A stretch of DNA of 64,000 nt from Asinibacterium sp. OR53. GTDB taxonomy: Bacteria > Bacteroidota > Bacteroidia > Chitinophagales > Chitinophagaceae. The notes below the pieces were generated by a model that ran no database searches, was not told the origin of the DNA, and saw nothing but the letters and a program-made list of their open reading frames with translations. The DNA is taken from positions 2,513,220-2,577,219 of the forward strand of contig NZ_KI911562.1 of NCBI RefSeq assembly GCF_000515315.1, written 5' to 3'. Below are positions 24,688 through 34,160 of the stretch, one piece after another. The position numbers and the translations under genes were made by a program. How positions within the stretch are numbered: the stretch's first letter is position 1; every line of letters starts with the position of its first letter.

Positions 24688-24696
24688 AGGGTATAA

Positions 24697-24726
24697 AAAA
24701 GGAGTTATTTTCTAATAACTCCTTTT
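24697..24726. terminator. Bidirectional terminator between ORF6N gene and tRNA-Leu
   Basis: aaaaggagttatt (24697-24709) pairs perfectly with aataactcctttt (24714-24726) around ttct. A and T tracts lie on the outer sides, suited to ending transcripts arriving from both directions. Confidence 0.85.
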
Positions 24727-24737
24727 GAACTGTAGAG

Positions 24738-24821
24738 TGCGGAAGAGGAGATTCGAACTCCCACGGCTGTTACCCCGCTACCACCTCAAAGTAGTGCGTC
24801 TACCAATTTCGCCACCTCCGC
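24738..24821 (-). tRNA. tRNA-Leu(GAG)
   Basis: The gene runs from GCGGAGG at 24821 down to CTTCCGCA at 24738. The acceptor stem is GCGGAGG/CTTCCGC (one G-T). The D-arm matches TGGCGAAATTGGTAGACGC of Leu tRNAs. The anticodon loop TTGAGGT reads anticodon GAG. There is a long variable arm (class II), and the T-loop is TTCGAAT. About 84 nt; the CCA end is not encoded. Confidence 0.9.
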
Positions 24822-24863
24822 AAGTATTGAGGACTGCAAAAGTAAAGGAAAACAGTCTAAAAA

Positions 24864-26636
24864 TTACATCCGTTCAGGTACTTTTATTCCCAGTACGGCC
24901 ATCCCTTTTTTAATAACACCTGCCGTAAGCTGGGCCAGTTGTAAGCGCAGCTCTTTTTTATCAGCCGTTTCGGCATTGCTAATGGAATGTTCTGTATAGA
25001 ATGAGCTGAAAGTCTTAGCCAGATTAAAAATATAGATGGCCACTTTAGACGGATCATGCTCGCTTGCCGCTTCCTGCAATACGGAAGGGAATTGCTCCAA
25101 TTCTATGGTCAGGGCTTTCTCCAGTGGCAGGAGGCTATTGCCGATATTGCCACTTTCTGGCATGGATTTACGTAACACGCTTTTGATGCGGGCATGTGTA
25201 TATTGAATGAAAGGCCCGGTAAACCCATGGAAATCGATGCTCTCTTCGGGATTGAAGATCATTTTTTTTCGGGGATCCACCCGTAACAGGAAAAATTTTA
25301 ATGCACCCAAACCAATCGTGTCATAGAGTTCGGCAAGTTCGGCAGTAGAAAAATCTTTTACTTTTCCCAGCTCTTCTGTTTTCTGCCGGGCTATGTTCAC
25401 CATTTCATCCACGAGGTCGTCTGCATCCACTACGGTCCCTTCGCGGCTTTTCATCTTACCTGAAGGCAATTCCACCATGCCATAGCTCAGGTGATAAATG
25501 CCATCAGCCGATGGGAGATTCAGTTTCTGGCAGATCAGCTTCAATACCTTGAAATGATAATTCTGTTCATCACCTACCACATAAATACTTTGGTCTACAT
25601 TAAACTCTTTCTGTTTCTGTTCAGCAAGCCCTATGTCCTGCGTGATGTATACTGAAGTGCCGTCTTTCCGTTGCACCAGCTTTTCATCCAGTCCATCGTT
25701 GGTGAGGTCGATCCACACACTGTTATCTTCTTTCTTTACAAAAACACCTTTGGACAAGCCTTCTTCCACCAGGTCTTTACCCAGCAGGTAGGTATTGCTC
25801 TCATAGTAAACCTTGTCAAAATTGCTGCCGATCCTTTGATAAGTAACGTCGAATCCTTCATATACCCAGCTGTTCATCCTGCGCCAGAGCTCCATCACTT
25901 CAGGTTTGCCGGCTTCCCAGTCGAGCAGCATTTGCTGCGTGGCTTTCATAATGGGGGCTTCTTTTTCAGCCAGCTCTTCCGTCATGCCGCTATCTACGAG
26001 TTCCTTTACCTGCTTTTTGTATGCATCGTTGAACTTCACATAATAATCTCCCACAAAATGATCTCCTTTGATGCTCGTACTTTGAGGGGTATCGCCGTTG
26101 CCGAAATACTGCCAGGCGATCATGCTCTTACAGATATGAATGCCCCTGTCGTTCACTACACAGGTCTTTACAATATCATGACCGGTAGTTTTAAGAATTT
26201 CTGCTACACTCCATCCCAGGAAATTGTTACGCAAGTGCCCGAGATGAAGGGGTTTATTGGTATTCGGAGAGGAATATTCCACCATTACTTTACTTCCGGT
26301 GGGGGCGCTGGCACCAAAGGAAAGGTTGGCTGCATTTGACTGGATGAACTGCAGCCAGTATCCATCGGCTATCGTCAGGTTGAGGAAGCCTTTAATGATG
26401 TTGAAACCGCTGAAAAGATCAGGATGCCGGTTGATCAGATGGCTACCCAATTCCTGGCCCAGGATATCCGGCGCTTTTTTTAACAGTTTTATAAAGCTGA
26501 AAAGTACCACCGTATAATCGCCTTCGAACTCGGGTTTGGTGGCATTGACCAGAACGTCATGAGGCTGTAAATCAATATTGTACAATTCTTTTAGTGCTTT
26601 TGCCGAGGCTACCTTAACCTTTAAAACAACGTTCAT
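24864..26636 (-). CDS. argS: Arginyl-tRNA synthetase
   Basis: This class I synthetase charges tRNA-Arg. From the ATG at 26636 (MNVVLKVKVASAKALKELY) it has 590 residues, normal for the family. An open frame continues 48 codons upstream but has no similarity, and the divergent gtrA occupies that DNA. The N-terminal Add-1 domain is followed by HLGHLRNN (HIGH motif) after SSPNTNKPLH, and by SGKMKSREGTVV in place of KMSKS. The DALR-type anticodon domain is at the C-terminus. Confidence 0.97.
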   Translation of the reverse strand: MNVVLKVKVASAKALKELYNIDLQPHDVLVNATKPEFEGDYTVVLFSFIKLLKKAPDILGQELGSHLINRHPDLFSGFNIIKGFLNLTIADGYWLQFIQSNAANLSFGASAPTGSKVMVEYSSPNTNKPLHLGHLRNNFLGWSVAEILKTTGHDIVKTCVVNDRGIHICKSMIAWQYFGNGDTPQSTSIKGDHFVGDYYVKFNDAYKKQVKELVDSGMTEELAEKEAPIMKATQQMLLDWEAGKPEVMELWRRMNSWVYEGFDVTYQRIGSNFDKVYYESNTYLLGKDLVEEGLSKGVFVKKEDNSVWIDLTNDGLDEKLVQRKDGTSVYITQDIGLAEQKQKEFNVDQSIYVVGDEQNYHFKVLKLICQKLNLPSADGIYHLSYGMVELPSGKMKSREGTVVDADDLVDEMVNIARQKTEELGKVKDFSTAELAELYDTIGLGALKFFLLRVDPRKKMIFNPEESIDFHGFTGPFIQYTHARIKSVLRKSMPESGNIGNSLLPLEKALTIELEQFPSVLQEAASEHDPSKVAIYIFNLAKTFSSFYTEHSISNAETADKKELRLQLAQLTAGVIKKGMAVLGIKVPERM

Positions 26637-26695
26637 GGGCTTAACAATTTCGGGTTGCAAAAGTAACCAATTAAGCCCTACCTTCGCCGCCATTG

Positions 26696-27187
26696 ATGCG
26701 AAAGTTGCACCAACATATCCGTAAACTGATCCTCGACACGGTGGACCTGTTCTACCCGTTGTTTCAAAAGATGATGCCACTGCAAACTTTCCGTTATGCA
26801 GCTTGCGGTGGTTTCAATACCTGTTTAGATATTACCCTGTTCTTTATTTCTTACAATTATATCCTGCAAAAACAGCCGGTTCATGTTGGTTTCCTTACCA
26901 TCGGGGCACATATTGCCGCTTTTCTGATCGGGTTCTGTATAACATTTCCCATCGGTTTTTACCTCAGCAGGTATGTAGTGTTTCAGGCAACATCGGTTGC
27001 TAAACGCGAACAATTGGGCAAATACTTTATGGTGGTGCTGGGTTGCCTTTTCCTGAACTATGGCTTCCTGAAATTATTTGTGGATGTGCTTCACTGGTAT
27101 CCTACGCCATCTAAATTGATCACTACGCTCTTCGTGGTAGCTTTCAGTTATGTTTCCCAGAAACATTTTACTTTCAAGACAGCCTGA
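26696..27187 (+). CDS. GtrA-family membrane protein
   Basis: This protein of about 163 residues has four hydrophobic helices (about 28-48, 60-82, 103-122, 128-150) and the GtrA signature RYAACGGFNTCLDITLFF, ending in VSQKHFTF. GtrA proteins are thought to flip polyprenyl-linked sugars or help cell-surface glycosylation. The ATG at 26696 is used; a TTG one codon earlier is also in frame. It is divergent from argS, 59 bases away, and ends just before the DUF5686 gene on the other strand. Confidence 0.88.
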   Translation: MRKLHQHIRKLILDTVDLFYPLFQKMMPLQTFRYAACGGFNTCLDITLFFISYNYILQKQPVHVGFLTIGAHIAAFLIGFCITFPIGFYLSRYVVFQATSVAKREQLGKYFMVVLGCLFLNYGFLKLFVDVLHWYPTPSKLITTLFVVAFSYVSQKHFTFKTA

Positions 27188-27200
27188 CACGATCGTTTTA

Positions 27201-29756
27201 TCAGAATTGTAATCGTACACTGCCAAAGACACCGAAGTCATTGGTATTTGATTTGTAAAGGAGCGGGTTGGCCCCTGCAGGAATATTGCGCAGCGGAGCA
27301 TACCGCCATACAAAATCGATACGCAATAGTTTGAAGATATTTTCCAGACCGGTCCCAAGCTCTGTATAGAAACCACCCCTGAGTGAACGCATACGATATT
27401 CGTAATAGAAATCATGAATATTAAGCCGTTGGTTGGCCGTAGAGAGATTACCCCATACTGTTTTAACATTCCAGAATTGCCGCATGTTGCTTTTTCGCAT
27501 AAAAGGCAGCAGGTTCAAAAACTTTTTCTCCAGGTTGTGTTCAAGAGTAGCGCCTGCAAATTCATCACTGATGTATTCAAACCTGTTCATCAGGTTAAAA
27601 GATTGTTTGTTATAATAATAAATTTCATTTCCCGGGTGCACCTCCAGCAACATAAAGGGTAGTGGTTCATCGGAAAATACTTTTCCGCCATACACCATGT
27701 AATTGATCTTACCCCAGCGCGGGATGCGGGTGGTTTGACTGATGTTTACTCCTACACGGCGGTATTGATAGTCCGACCCCAGGAAACCTGCAATACCCAC
27801 GGCACCGCGCAGTTCCAGAACGGGCAGATCGCTTTTCAATTTCAATTCCTTTCTGTGACGGACAATGGTTTTTTCTCCCGGGGCATAACGGAGTTTTAAT
27901 CCCAATTCGGCATTTGCAATACTTACCTGCGCAGGGCGGCTCAGTAATAATCTTTTCTCAGGCAAAGGACTAAAAGTCTCGTAATTGGTAAAAGTGAAGA
28001 AAGGCTGCGCGGAAAGTTTATTACGCCATTCCTTGGTGATGGCCAGTTTGGCTTCTTCCACACCCAGGAATTTCTGGCGGATGTTCGGACGACGGATCAA
28101 CTGGCTGAAAATATTATCGGTGGTGATGTCTTCGTCGTTATAGCGCGTACGACCATTATCCAGATCGTGCGTGTAAGATGAGAAAAAGCTGATACCCTGA
28201 TTGCCCGGCAAACGGTAAGTAACGTCCATCCTGCCTTTGAAACGGTTATCCTTGAACCCATAGGCCAAATAACCATGCAGCCGGAGATATTTGCTGAATT
28301 TCGCTGTAGTACCGAGATCAAAGCGAACCCTGAAACGCTCCAGTTGATTACCGCTTACCCATTTGTACCAGGGGCCGATCTCAACAGCTCCAAGCTTTTT
28401 ATGACCATCGAGCAGGAAAGTAAGCGTGTTGGTATAGTGAATAAAAGCGGGGATGGTTTTGATAGTGTCCATCATCTTATAGATCTTCTGCTCATTGGAA
28501 CTGAGGTCTTCATGCCTTTGCTCATTCCAGAAATCAGTATCCTTATCCCGCGCACTATCAGCCACCACCACTTCTTCCTTCTGTGCATTGGCGTTCAGTT
28601 TGGCAAGAATGCTTGTATCATTAACCCTGATATTACGGTACATACTTGTTTTGCGTGCGATGAACGATAATTTCTCTTTGCCCAGGGGAGAGAAATCAAC
28701 CACCAGTTTGTCTTTCGAGAACATCCAGTTGCTGTCGGACTGCAAACTGAACTCTTGTACAATACTCAGCCTGTTCACAAAGTTGATATTGGCAGTAGCG
28801 GAAATGTTCAGGTTGATGCGATAGATACCCCAGTTGCTACCGTGTATCCAGCAATCGCCACTGAACGTATTTTCCCCATCGCGTTTCGGGGTAAAGAGGA
28901 GGTGAAAATAACGCTGGCCGCCGATGTACTGGGTATCGGCGCCGCGGTAGTTATAATACCTGTCGCCCACAGTGCTGAGTGGACTAATGAACTCTTTGCC
29001 CAGCGCATGTGTTTGATCGGAATAAACATTGATCTTCTGGTTCATGCCGCCTACGAACTGCAGCATACTTTCGTTTTTCATCCCATCTGTCTTGGCAGCC
29101 TTGATCTCTTCCCGGATTTTATGCGGATCGGTACTGTAATAGTAGTCGGATAAAGCTTCTGTCAGGTAAATGGGCAAGAATGGTTTTTTCTCCGTGATGC
29201 TATCGATATTATCCAGTATAAAGGCGAAAGGTTTGAGTAGTTTTTTGTCGGCGAAATAACGGCGATCTACATTATTAAGGTCGATCTCCATTTTATTATA
29301 GAGTTCATAAGCATAGCTCTGGTACTGGTAAGGGTTGTTCTTTGCTTTATGGGCAACGATGTTTTTCCACCAGCGAAGTCCTTTGTTGAACTTGGACCTG
29401 ACTTCCACCGAGCTGCCGGTTTTCAGTTGGTGTAAGGACAATATCAACAACGAACTGTCTTTGCTGTGGCCATTGATGATCTTGTGAAGCTCATCGAACC
29501 CCACATAACTAACGGCAAGGGTATCCGGGTGAAAGGGGCTGTGTTTGATGGTGAAATTGCCGGCGCTGTCGCTAACAACCCCGAAACCGGCTTTTTTCCA
29601 GAATATACTGGCAAATGGAACAGGTTCTTTGGTGAAATTGTTCATTACCCGCCCTCTGATCGTGGGTGTATGCAGATCCTGGGACCACAAAATGGTGCAG
29701 GTTAGCAGGGTACAAAAGCAAGCCATTGCTTTGTAGAAAAAGCCAATTTTCGTCAC
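27201..29756 (-). CDS. DUF5686 / carboxypeptidase-regulatory-like outer-membrane protein
   Basis: This 851-residue exported protein has a Sec signal at 1-26 (MTKIGFFYKAMACFCTLLTC, cleavage near WSQ). A CarboxypepD_reg-like beta-sandwich follows (about 28-112: IRGRVMNNFTKEPVPFASIF, then SDSAGNFTI). The long DUF5686 domain (about 125-851) is rich in alternating strands and ends in VFGSVRLQF, a terminal aromatic typical of outer-membrane beta-barrels. The family is confined to Bacteroidota and is likely an outer-membrane assembly or transport protein. Its role here is unknown. Confidence 0.85.
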   Translation of the reverse strand: MTKIGFFYKAMACFCTLLTCTILWSQDLHTPTIRGRVMNNFTKEPVPFASIFWKKAGFGVVSDSAGNFTIKHSPFHPDTLAVSYVGFDELHKIINGHSKDSSLLILSLHQLKTGSSVEVRSKFNKGLRWWKNIVAHKAKNNPYQYQSYAYELYNKMEIDLNNVDRRYFADKKLLKPFAFILDNIDSITEKKPFLPIYLTEALSDYYYSTDPHKIREEIKAAKTDGMKNESMLQFVGGMNQKINVYSDQTHALGKEFISPLSTVGDRYYNYRGADTQYIGGQRYFHLLFTPKRDGENTFSGDCWIHGSNWGIYRINLNISATANINFVNRLSIVQEFSLQSDSNWMFSKDKLVVDFSPLGKEKLSFIARKTSMYRNIRVNDTSILAKLNANAQKEEVVVADSARDKDTDFWNEQRHEDLSSNEQKIYKMMDTIKTIPAFIHYTNTLTFLLDGHKKLGAVEIGPWYKWVSGNQLERFRVRFDLGTTAKFSKYLRLHGYLAYGFKDNRFKGRMDVTYRLPGNQGISFFSSYTHDLDNGRTRYNDEDITTDNIFSQLIRRPNIRQKFLGVEEAKLAITKEWRNKLSAQPFFTFTNYETFSPLPEKRLLLSRPAQVSIANAELGLKLRYAPGEKTIVRHRKELKLKSDLPVLELRGAVGIAGFLGSDYQYRRVGVNISQTTRIPRWGKINYMVYGGKVFSDEPLPFMLLEVHPGNEIYYYNKQSFNLMNRFEYISDEFAGATLEHNLEKKFLNLLPFMRKSNMRQFWNVKTVWGNLSTANQRLNIHDFYYEYRMRSLRGGFYTELGTGLENIFKLLRIDFVWRYAPLRNIPAGANPLLYKSNTNDFGVFGSVRLQF

Positions 29757-29960
29757 GTCGGGGGGTATACGGGGGTTATCTAATCTCGGTCAACCGGGAT
29801 ATAGGATCTACTAGCAATTAAGAACAAATTAAGGATTTTTTCCGGAAAAAACCATATGTGACAAAACCCTGCATATCTGGCTGACAATTTTGCATTTTAA
29901 GCTTGATGGCATGGTCATTGACCAGAATAAAGCGATTATTAATCCGAAATTCATAAAGAC

Positions 29961-31877
29961 ATGGGTAAGATAATAGGAATTGACCTTGGAACAACCAATA
30001 GTTGTGTGGCCGTTATGGAAGGTAACGAGCCCGTAGTGATAGCCAATGACGAAGGGCGTAGGACTACCCCTTCCGTAGTGGCATTTTTGAAGAATGGAGA
30101 GCGTAAAGTAGGGGATCCTGCCAAGCGCCAGGCCATTACCAACCCCCAGCATACCATCACCAGCGTGAAGCGTTTCATGGGGCGCCGGCACGACGAAGTG
30201 ACCGAAGAAATCAGTCACTGGAGTTATAAAGTGGCAAAAGGTGACAATAATACCGTTCGCGTGGCTATTGAAGACCGTTTGTATACTCCCCAGGAGATCT
30301 CTGCCATGATCCTTCAGAAAATGAAGAAAACGGCGGAAGATTATCTCGGACAGGAGGTGACCGAAGCGGTGATCACCGTTCCGGCTTATTTTAACGATGC
30401 ACAGCGTCAGGCTACCAAAGAAGCAGGTGAGATCGCTGGTCTGAATGTACGCCGTATTGTGAATGAACCTACAGCGGCTGCACTGGCTTATGGCCTCGAT
30501 AAAAAACATGCCGATCAGAAGATCGCCGTGTTCGACCTGGGTGGTGGTACTTTCGATATTTCCATCCTGGAACTGGGTGATGGCGTTTTTGAAGTGAAAT
30601 CAACCAATGGTGATACGCACCTGGGTGGTGACGACTTCGACAAAGTGATCATGGACTGGCTGGCTGATGAGTTCAAAAGCCAGGAAGCCATCGACCTGCG
30701 CAAAGACCCGATGGCCCTGCAGCGTTTGAAAGAAGCTGCTGAAAAAGCGAAGATCGAGTTAAGCTCTTCTGCAGAAACAGAGATTAACCTGCCTTATATC
30801 ACAGCGGTAGACGGCGTGCCCAAGCACCTGGTGCTGAAGCTGAGCCGTGCCAAATTCGAGCAACTGGCAGACAACCTGTTTGCCCGCTGCCTGAAACCTT
30901 GTGAAGCGGCATTGAAAGATGCAGGCTACAGCACTTCACAGATCGATGAAGTGATCCTGGTGGGTGGTTCTACCCGTATCCCTAAAGTGCAGGAGATCGT
31001 AGAAAAATTCTTTGGTAAGAAACCCAATAAAGGCGTAAACCCCGATGAAGTAGTAGCCGTAGGTGCTGCTATCCAGGGTGCGGTATTAACAGGTGAAGTG
31101 AAAGATGTATTGCTGCTCGACGTTACGCCGCTTGGTTTGGGTATCGAAACCATGGGTAGTGTAATGACGGTGATGATTCCTTCTAATACTACCATCCCTA
31201 CCAAGAAAACAGAAATATTCTCTACCGCCAGCGATAACCAGCCTGGCGTACAGATCCACGTATTGCAGGGAGAGCGCCCCATGGCCAACCAGAACAAGAG
31301 CCTGGGTATCTTCAACCTTGATGGTATTCCACCGGCTCCGAGGGGTGTGCCCCAGATCGAAGTAACTTTCGATATCGATGCCAACGGTCTGTTGCATGTA
31401 AGTGCAAAAGACAAAGGCACTGGCAAAGAACAGAAAATCCGTATTGAAGCGGGTAGCGGTTTGAGCAAGGAAGAAATTGAGAAAATGAAAGCCGAAGCAA
31501 AAGCCAATGAAGCATCTGATAAATCGGCACGTGAAAAAGTAGAAAAACTGAACCAGGCCGACAGCCTGATCTTCCAAACTGAGAAGCAATTCAAAGAGTT
31601 TGGTGATAAGATCCCGGCCGATAAGAAAGCACCTATCGAAGCAGCTTTAACCAAGCTGAAAGAAGCGCATAAGAGCCAGGATGTAGAAGCTGTAGATGCG
31701 GCTATGACAGAGATGAACAATGCATGGACTGCAGCGAGTGAAGAAATTTACAAAGCGCAGCAGGCTGCAGGTGGTGCACAAGCCGATGGAGGTGCACAAG
31801 CAAATGCTGGTGCTTCAAACTCTCAAGCTGGCGGCAACGACACTGTGGAAGATGCACAGTTTGAAGAAGTGAAATAA
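29961..31877 (+). CDS. dnaK: Molecular chaperone DnaK
   Basis: This Hsp70 chaperone has 638 residues. The N-terminal ATPase begins [21 protein letters not shown]. The phosphate loops include [18 protein letters not shown] and [14 protein letters not shown]. The interdomain linker is [10 protein letters not shown] substrate-binding domain and lid follow, with an Ala/Gly-rich tail ending EEVK. The gene stands alone: no dnaJ or grpE is adjacent. A perfect-palindrome terminator follows. Confidence 0.98.
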   Translation: MGKIIGIDLGTTNSCVAVMEGNEPVVIANDEGRRTTPSVVAFLKNGERKVGDPAKRQAITNPQHTITSVKRFMGRRHDEVTEEISHWSYKVAKGDNNTVRVAIEDRLYTPQEISAMILQKMKKTAEDYLGQEVTEAVITVPAYFNDAQRQATKEAGEIAGLNVRRIVNEPTAAALAYGLDKKHADQKIAVFDLGGGTFDISILELGDGVFEVKSTNGDTHLGGDDFDKVIMDWLADEFKSQEAIDLRKDPMALQRLKEAAEKAKIELSSSAETEINLPYITAVDGVPKHLVLKLSRAKFEQLADNLFARCLKPCEAALKDAGYSTSQIDEVILVGGSTRIPKVQEIVEKFFGKKPNKGVNPDEVVAVGAAIQGAVLTGEVKDVLLLDVTPLGLGIETMGSVMTVMIPSNTTIPTKKTEIFSTASDNQPGVQIHVLQGERPMANQNKSLGIFNLDGIPPAPRGVPQIEVTFDIDANGLLHVSAKDKGTGKEQKIRIEAGSGLSKEEIEKMKAEAKANEASDKSAREKVEKLNQADSLIFQTEKQFKEFGDKIPADKKAPIEAALTKLKEAHKSQDVEAVDAAMTEMNNAWTAASEEIYKAQQAAGGAQADGGAQANAGASNSQAGGNDTVEDAQFEEVK

Positions 31878-31895
31878 TGTCTCTTTGAAATGATA

Positions 31896-31933
31896 AAAAC
31901 TTTGCCCCGGGCTTAAGCCCGGGGCAAAGTTTT
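31896..31933. terminator. Perfect 38-bp palindrome, bidirectional terminator after dnaK
   Basis: A 19-bp arm at 31896-31914 is exactly inverted at 31915-31933, with core ccccgggcttaagcccgggg. Outer A and T tracts on both strands fit termination of dnaK and of the opposing apbE operon, whose last stop codon is at 31934. Confidence 0.95.
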
Positions 31934-32935
31934 TTATTGGAGTAATGTATAGAAAGAACGGGTGGCGGTATCGCGCACAACGCCATCGGGTGTGGTGTAA
32001 ATAAAATAAGCACCCAGATCTTTTTTACGCTCTACAAATTCCATGGCTTTTTTAAGCCCCATACCCATCAGCGCATTATCATAACCATCGGCTGTGATGC
32101 CATCTTTGGCCCATACGGTAACACTGATCAGGTCTGTTTGAAAAGAATAACCCGTATGCGGATCAATGAGGTGATTGATTTTCTTGGCGCCGCTTTCATA
32201 GAACTTACGGTAGTTACCAGAGGTAGTGAGCGCTCCATGCGTTAAATGAACGATCCTTTGGTAGGGAGCCTGTTCATACGGATCGTTACCCGGGGCTTCA
32301 ATGCCTACCGACATTTTTTCACTACCTGGCTGCCTGCGGCCGCTGACTACCAGTTCCCCGCCAATTTCTGCCAGGAAGTTTTGAATGCCTTTCGATCTCA
32401 GGTAATTGGCCAGCACATCTGCAGTATAACCCTGGGCTATTCCGTTGAGGTCGATCTTCACGCAGGGCAGGCTCTTGTGCAGGTAATTATTTTTGAGTGA
32501 TAGCTTGCCGGTGCCTACACATTTCAACAATGTGCTGATGCGTGCAGAATCGGGCAGGCTGTCCGGATGCTTCACACCAAATCCCCAGGCTTCTACAAGC
32601 GGCTGAACGGTAACGTCGAATAGTCCGTCTGTTTCCTTATAGATATCAAGAGATTTCGCAACAACGGTTTTCAGGTAATGATCGGTTGTAATACCCTCGG
32701 CCGACCGGTTGAAGCGGTTGATGCGGGAATAAGGTTTGTAAAGTGAAAGCGAACTATCGATACCATTGAGGATACTGTCGATAGCAACTTGACGAATGAT
32801 AGCATGGGTATGATAGTAAGTGATATGATAGGTAGTACCCTGTGCATATCCCTCCAAATGAAATGCTTTTAGCGCAGGCTTTTGAATAAAAGAGACCTGC
32901 ATTAAAAGCATTAAAAAAAGCAACAGACGATACAT
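31934..32935 (-). CDS. apbE: FAD:protein FMN transferase (ApbE)
   Basis: ApbE covalently attaches FMN to Ser/Thr of exported redox proteins. From the ATG at 32935 (MYRLLLFLMLLMQVSF) it has 333 residues including a Sec signal; a longer frame extends into the upstream gene. Hallmarks are GYAQGTTYHITYY, YKPYSRINRFN, VQPLVEAWGFG, DLNGIAQGYTADVL, AEIGGELVVSGR, and the FAD/Mg part KINHLIDPHTGYSF with KDGITADGYDNALM. It is the last gene of the susC locus, starting 1 nt after a Gfo/Idh/MocA gene. A flavinylation-like motif is present in that neighbour (see findings). Confidence 0.95.
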   Translation of the reverse strand: MYRLLLFLMLLMQVSFIQKPALKAFHLEGYAQGTTYHITYYHTHAIIRQVAIDSILNGIDSSLSLYKPYSRINRFNRSAEGITTDHYLKTVVAKSLDIYKETDGLFDVTVQPLVEAWGFGVKHPDSLPDSARISTLLKCVGTGKLSLKNNYLHKSLPCVKIDLNGIAQGYTADVLANYLRSKGIQNFLAEIGGELVVSGRRQPGSEKMSVGIEAPGNDPYEQAPYQRIVHLTHGALTTSGNYRKFYESGAKKINHLIDPHTGYSFQTDLISVTVWAKDGITADGYDNALMGMGLKKAMEFVERKKDLGAYFIYTTPDGVVRDTATRSFYTLLQ

Positions 32936-32936
32936 C

Positions 32937-34148
32937 TTAGAAATTATATTCCGGTTTCCATTGCTGTACGGTATTGGTGTAGATGGCTTCATTGGCCAGG
33001 TGCACACATACCGCTGTTCTGGCGCCGGTCATTACATTGGAAGCGGGACTTTGCTTTTGCACGATGGACTTATGAAAATCAACCATCGCATAATACGTAC
33101 CATCTTTGGTTGGTTCAGTAAGAATGGGCATACCGCCGTCTTTGTTCCAGGTGATCTTGGTAGCACCTGTTACACCGTCTACGGTTTGTAATTCTTTGCG
33201 TGTCTGCGCTTCGGGATAGAACACGCCTTCATTGACCAGCAATGATACGGTGCCTTTGTTTCCTTTCAGTTTGAAAATATAACCTTCCCTCGCATTGGCA
33301 CAGGTAGCGCCGAAATTACCGATCATACCTTCTTTGCCATAGCGCAGTACAGCCTGTACATTGTCGTAGGTTTCCCTTCCGTCTTTGTAAAAATCAATAC
33401 CGCCGGTGCCCACAATAGTAGTAGGGTGGGTATTGAATGCCCAATTGATAAAATCGATCTGGTGTGATAATAATTCAGCTGGCAATCCACCTGAAAACTC
33501 TTTATACATGCGCCAGTTGATCTTTCTTTCGAGTGAAGGATCGGGTACGGGCCTGCGCCAATCCCAGTTACGGTCCCAGCGACAATCGATCTGCGTAACT
33601 TTACCCAGATAGCCTTTCTCGATCATTTCCTTCACCTTATAATACAGCGGTGTGTAGCGGTATTGGTGACCTATCTGTAATACCTGTTTTGGATAATTAC
33701 CTGCAATGTTGATCAGGCTGGCTGCCTGGGGAATATTGTAGGTCATTGTTTTTTCCAGGTACACTTGCTTGCCTGCTTCCAATGCATCTTTGGCAAGGTT
33801 GAAATGCAGGCTCAAAGGCACCGCAATGATTACAGCTTCAACGTTTTTATCATCGAGCAACTGGTGATGATCTTTGTACTGCTTCACTGATTGTACAGAT
33901 CCGGCGGGCAATACCTTTTCGGTTTCTTTCAACCTGAAATCCAGCACATCGCAAATGGCGACGATATTGAATTTCGTGGGCAGTTCTTTCAGGATCTGCA
34001 TGATGCCTTTACCGCGGTCTCCACAACCGATCACACCAAGGTTGATGCGGTGGTCGGCATCCAGGGCAAAGGCTTTCATCATACTGTTGTGTAACAAAAG
34101 ACCACCGGTAAGTACAGTGGTCTTTTTAATAAAACTTCTTCGGCTCAT
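32937..34148 (-). CDS. Tat-exported Gfo/Idh/MocA oxidoreductase (with DGVTGAT motif)
   Basis: This 403-residue NAD(P)-type oxidoreductase has a twin-arginine signal at the N-terminus (MSRRSFIKKTTVLTGGLLL). The Rossmann domain follows (INLGVIGCGDRGKGIM, about 35-50). Lys133 lies in YLEKTMTY, the Gfo/Idh EKP-type position with Thr for Pro, and LSHQIDF is the usual H-x2-D segment. Residues 324-330 read DGVTGAT, resembling the ApbE target motif. The likely role is oxidation of a sugar or glycoside in the periplasm, in step with the DUF1080 protein and the other oxidoreductase of this locus. Substrate and cofactor orientation are inferred. Confidence 0.88.
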   Translation of the reverse strand: MSRRSFIKKTTVLTGGLLLHNSMMKAFALDADHRINLGVIGCGDRGKGIMQILKELPTKFNIVAICDVLDFRLKETEKVLPAGSVQSVKQYKDHHQLLDDKNVEAVIIAVPLSLHFNLAKDALEAGKQVYLEKTMTYNIPQAASLINIAGNYPKQVLQIGHQYRYTPLYYKVKEMIEKGYLGKVTQIDCRWDRNWDWRRPVPDPSLERKINWRMYKEFSGGLPAELLSHQIDFINWAFNTHPTTIVGTGGIDFYKDGRETYDNVQAVLRYGKEGMIGNFGATCANAREGYIFKLKGNKGTVSLLVNEGVFYPEAQTRKELQTVDGVTGATKITWNKDGGMPILTEPTKDGTYYAMVDFHKSIVQKQSPASNVMTGARTAVCVHLANEAIYTNTVQQWKPEYNF

Positions 34149-34160
34149 AACAATGACAAA

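Noticed and set aside
30926..31720. Open frame of 264 codons antisense to dnaK
   Set aside because: Ser/Thr/Leu-rich shadow frame, as commonly seen opposite dnaK.
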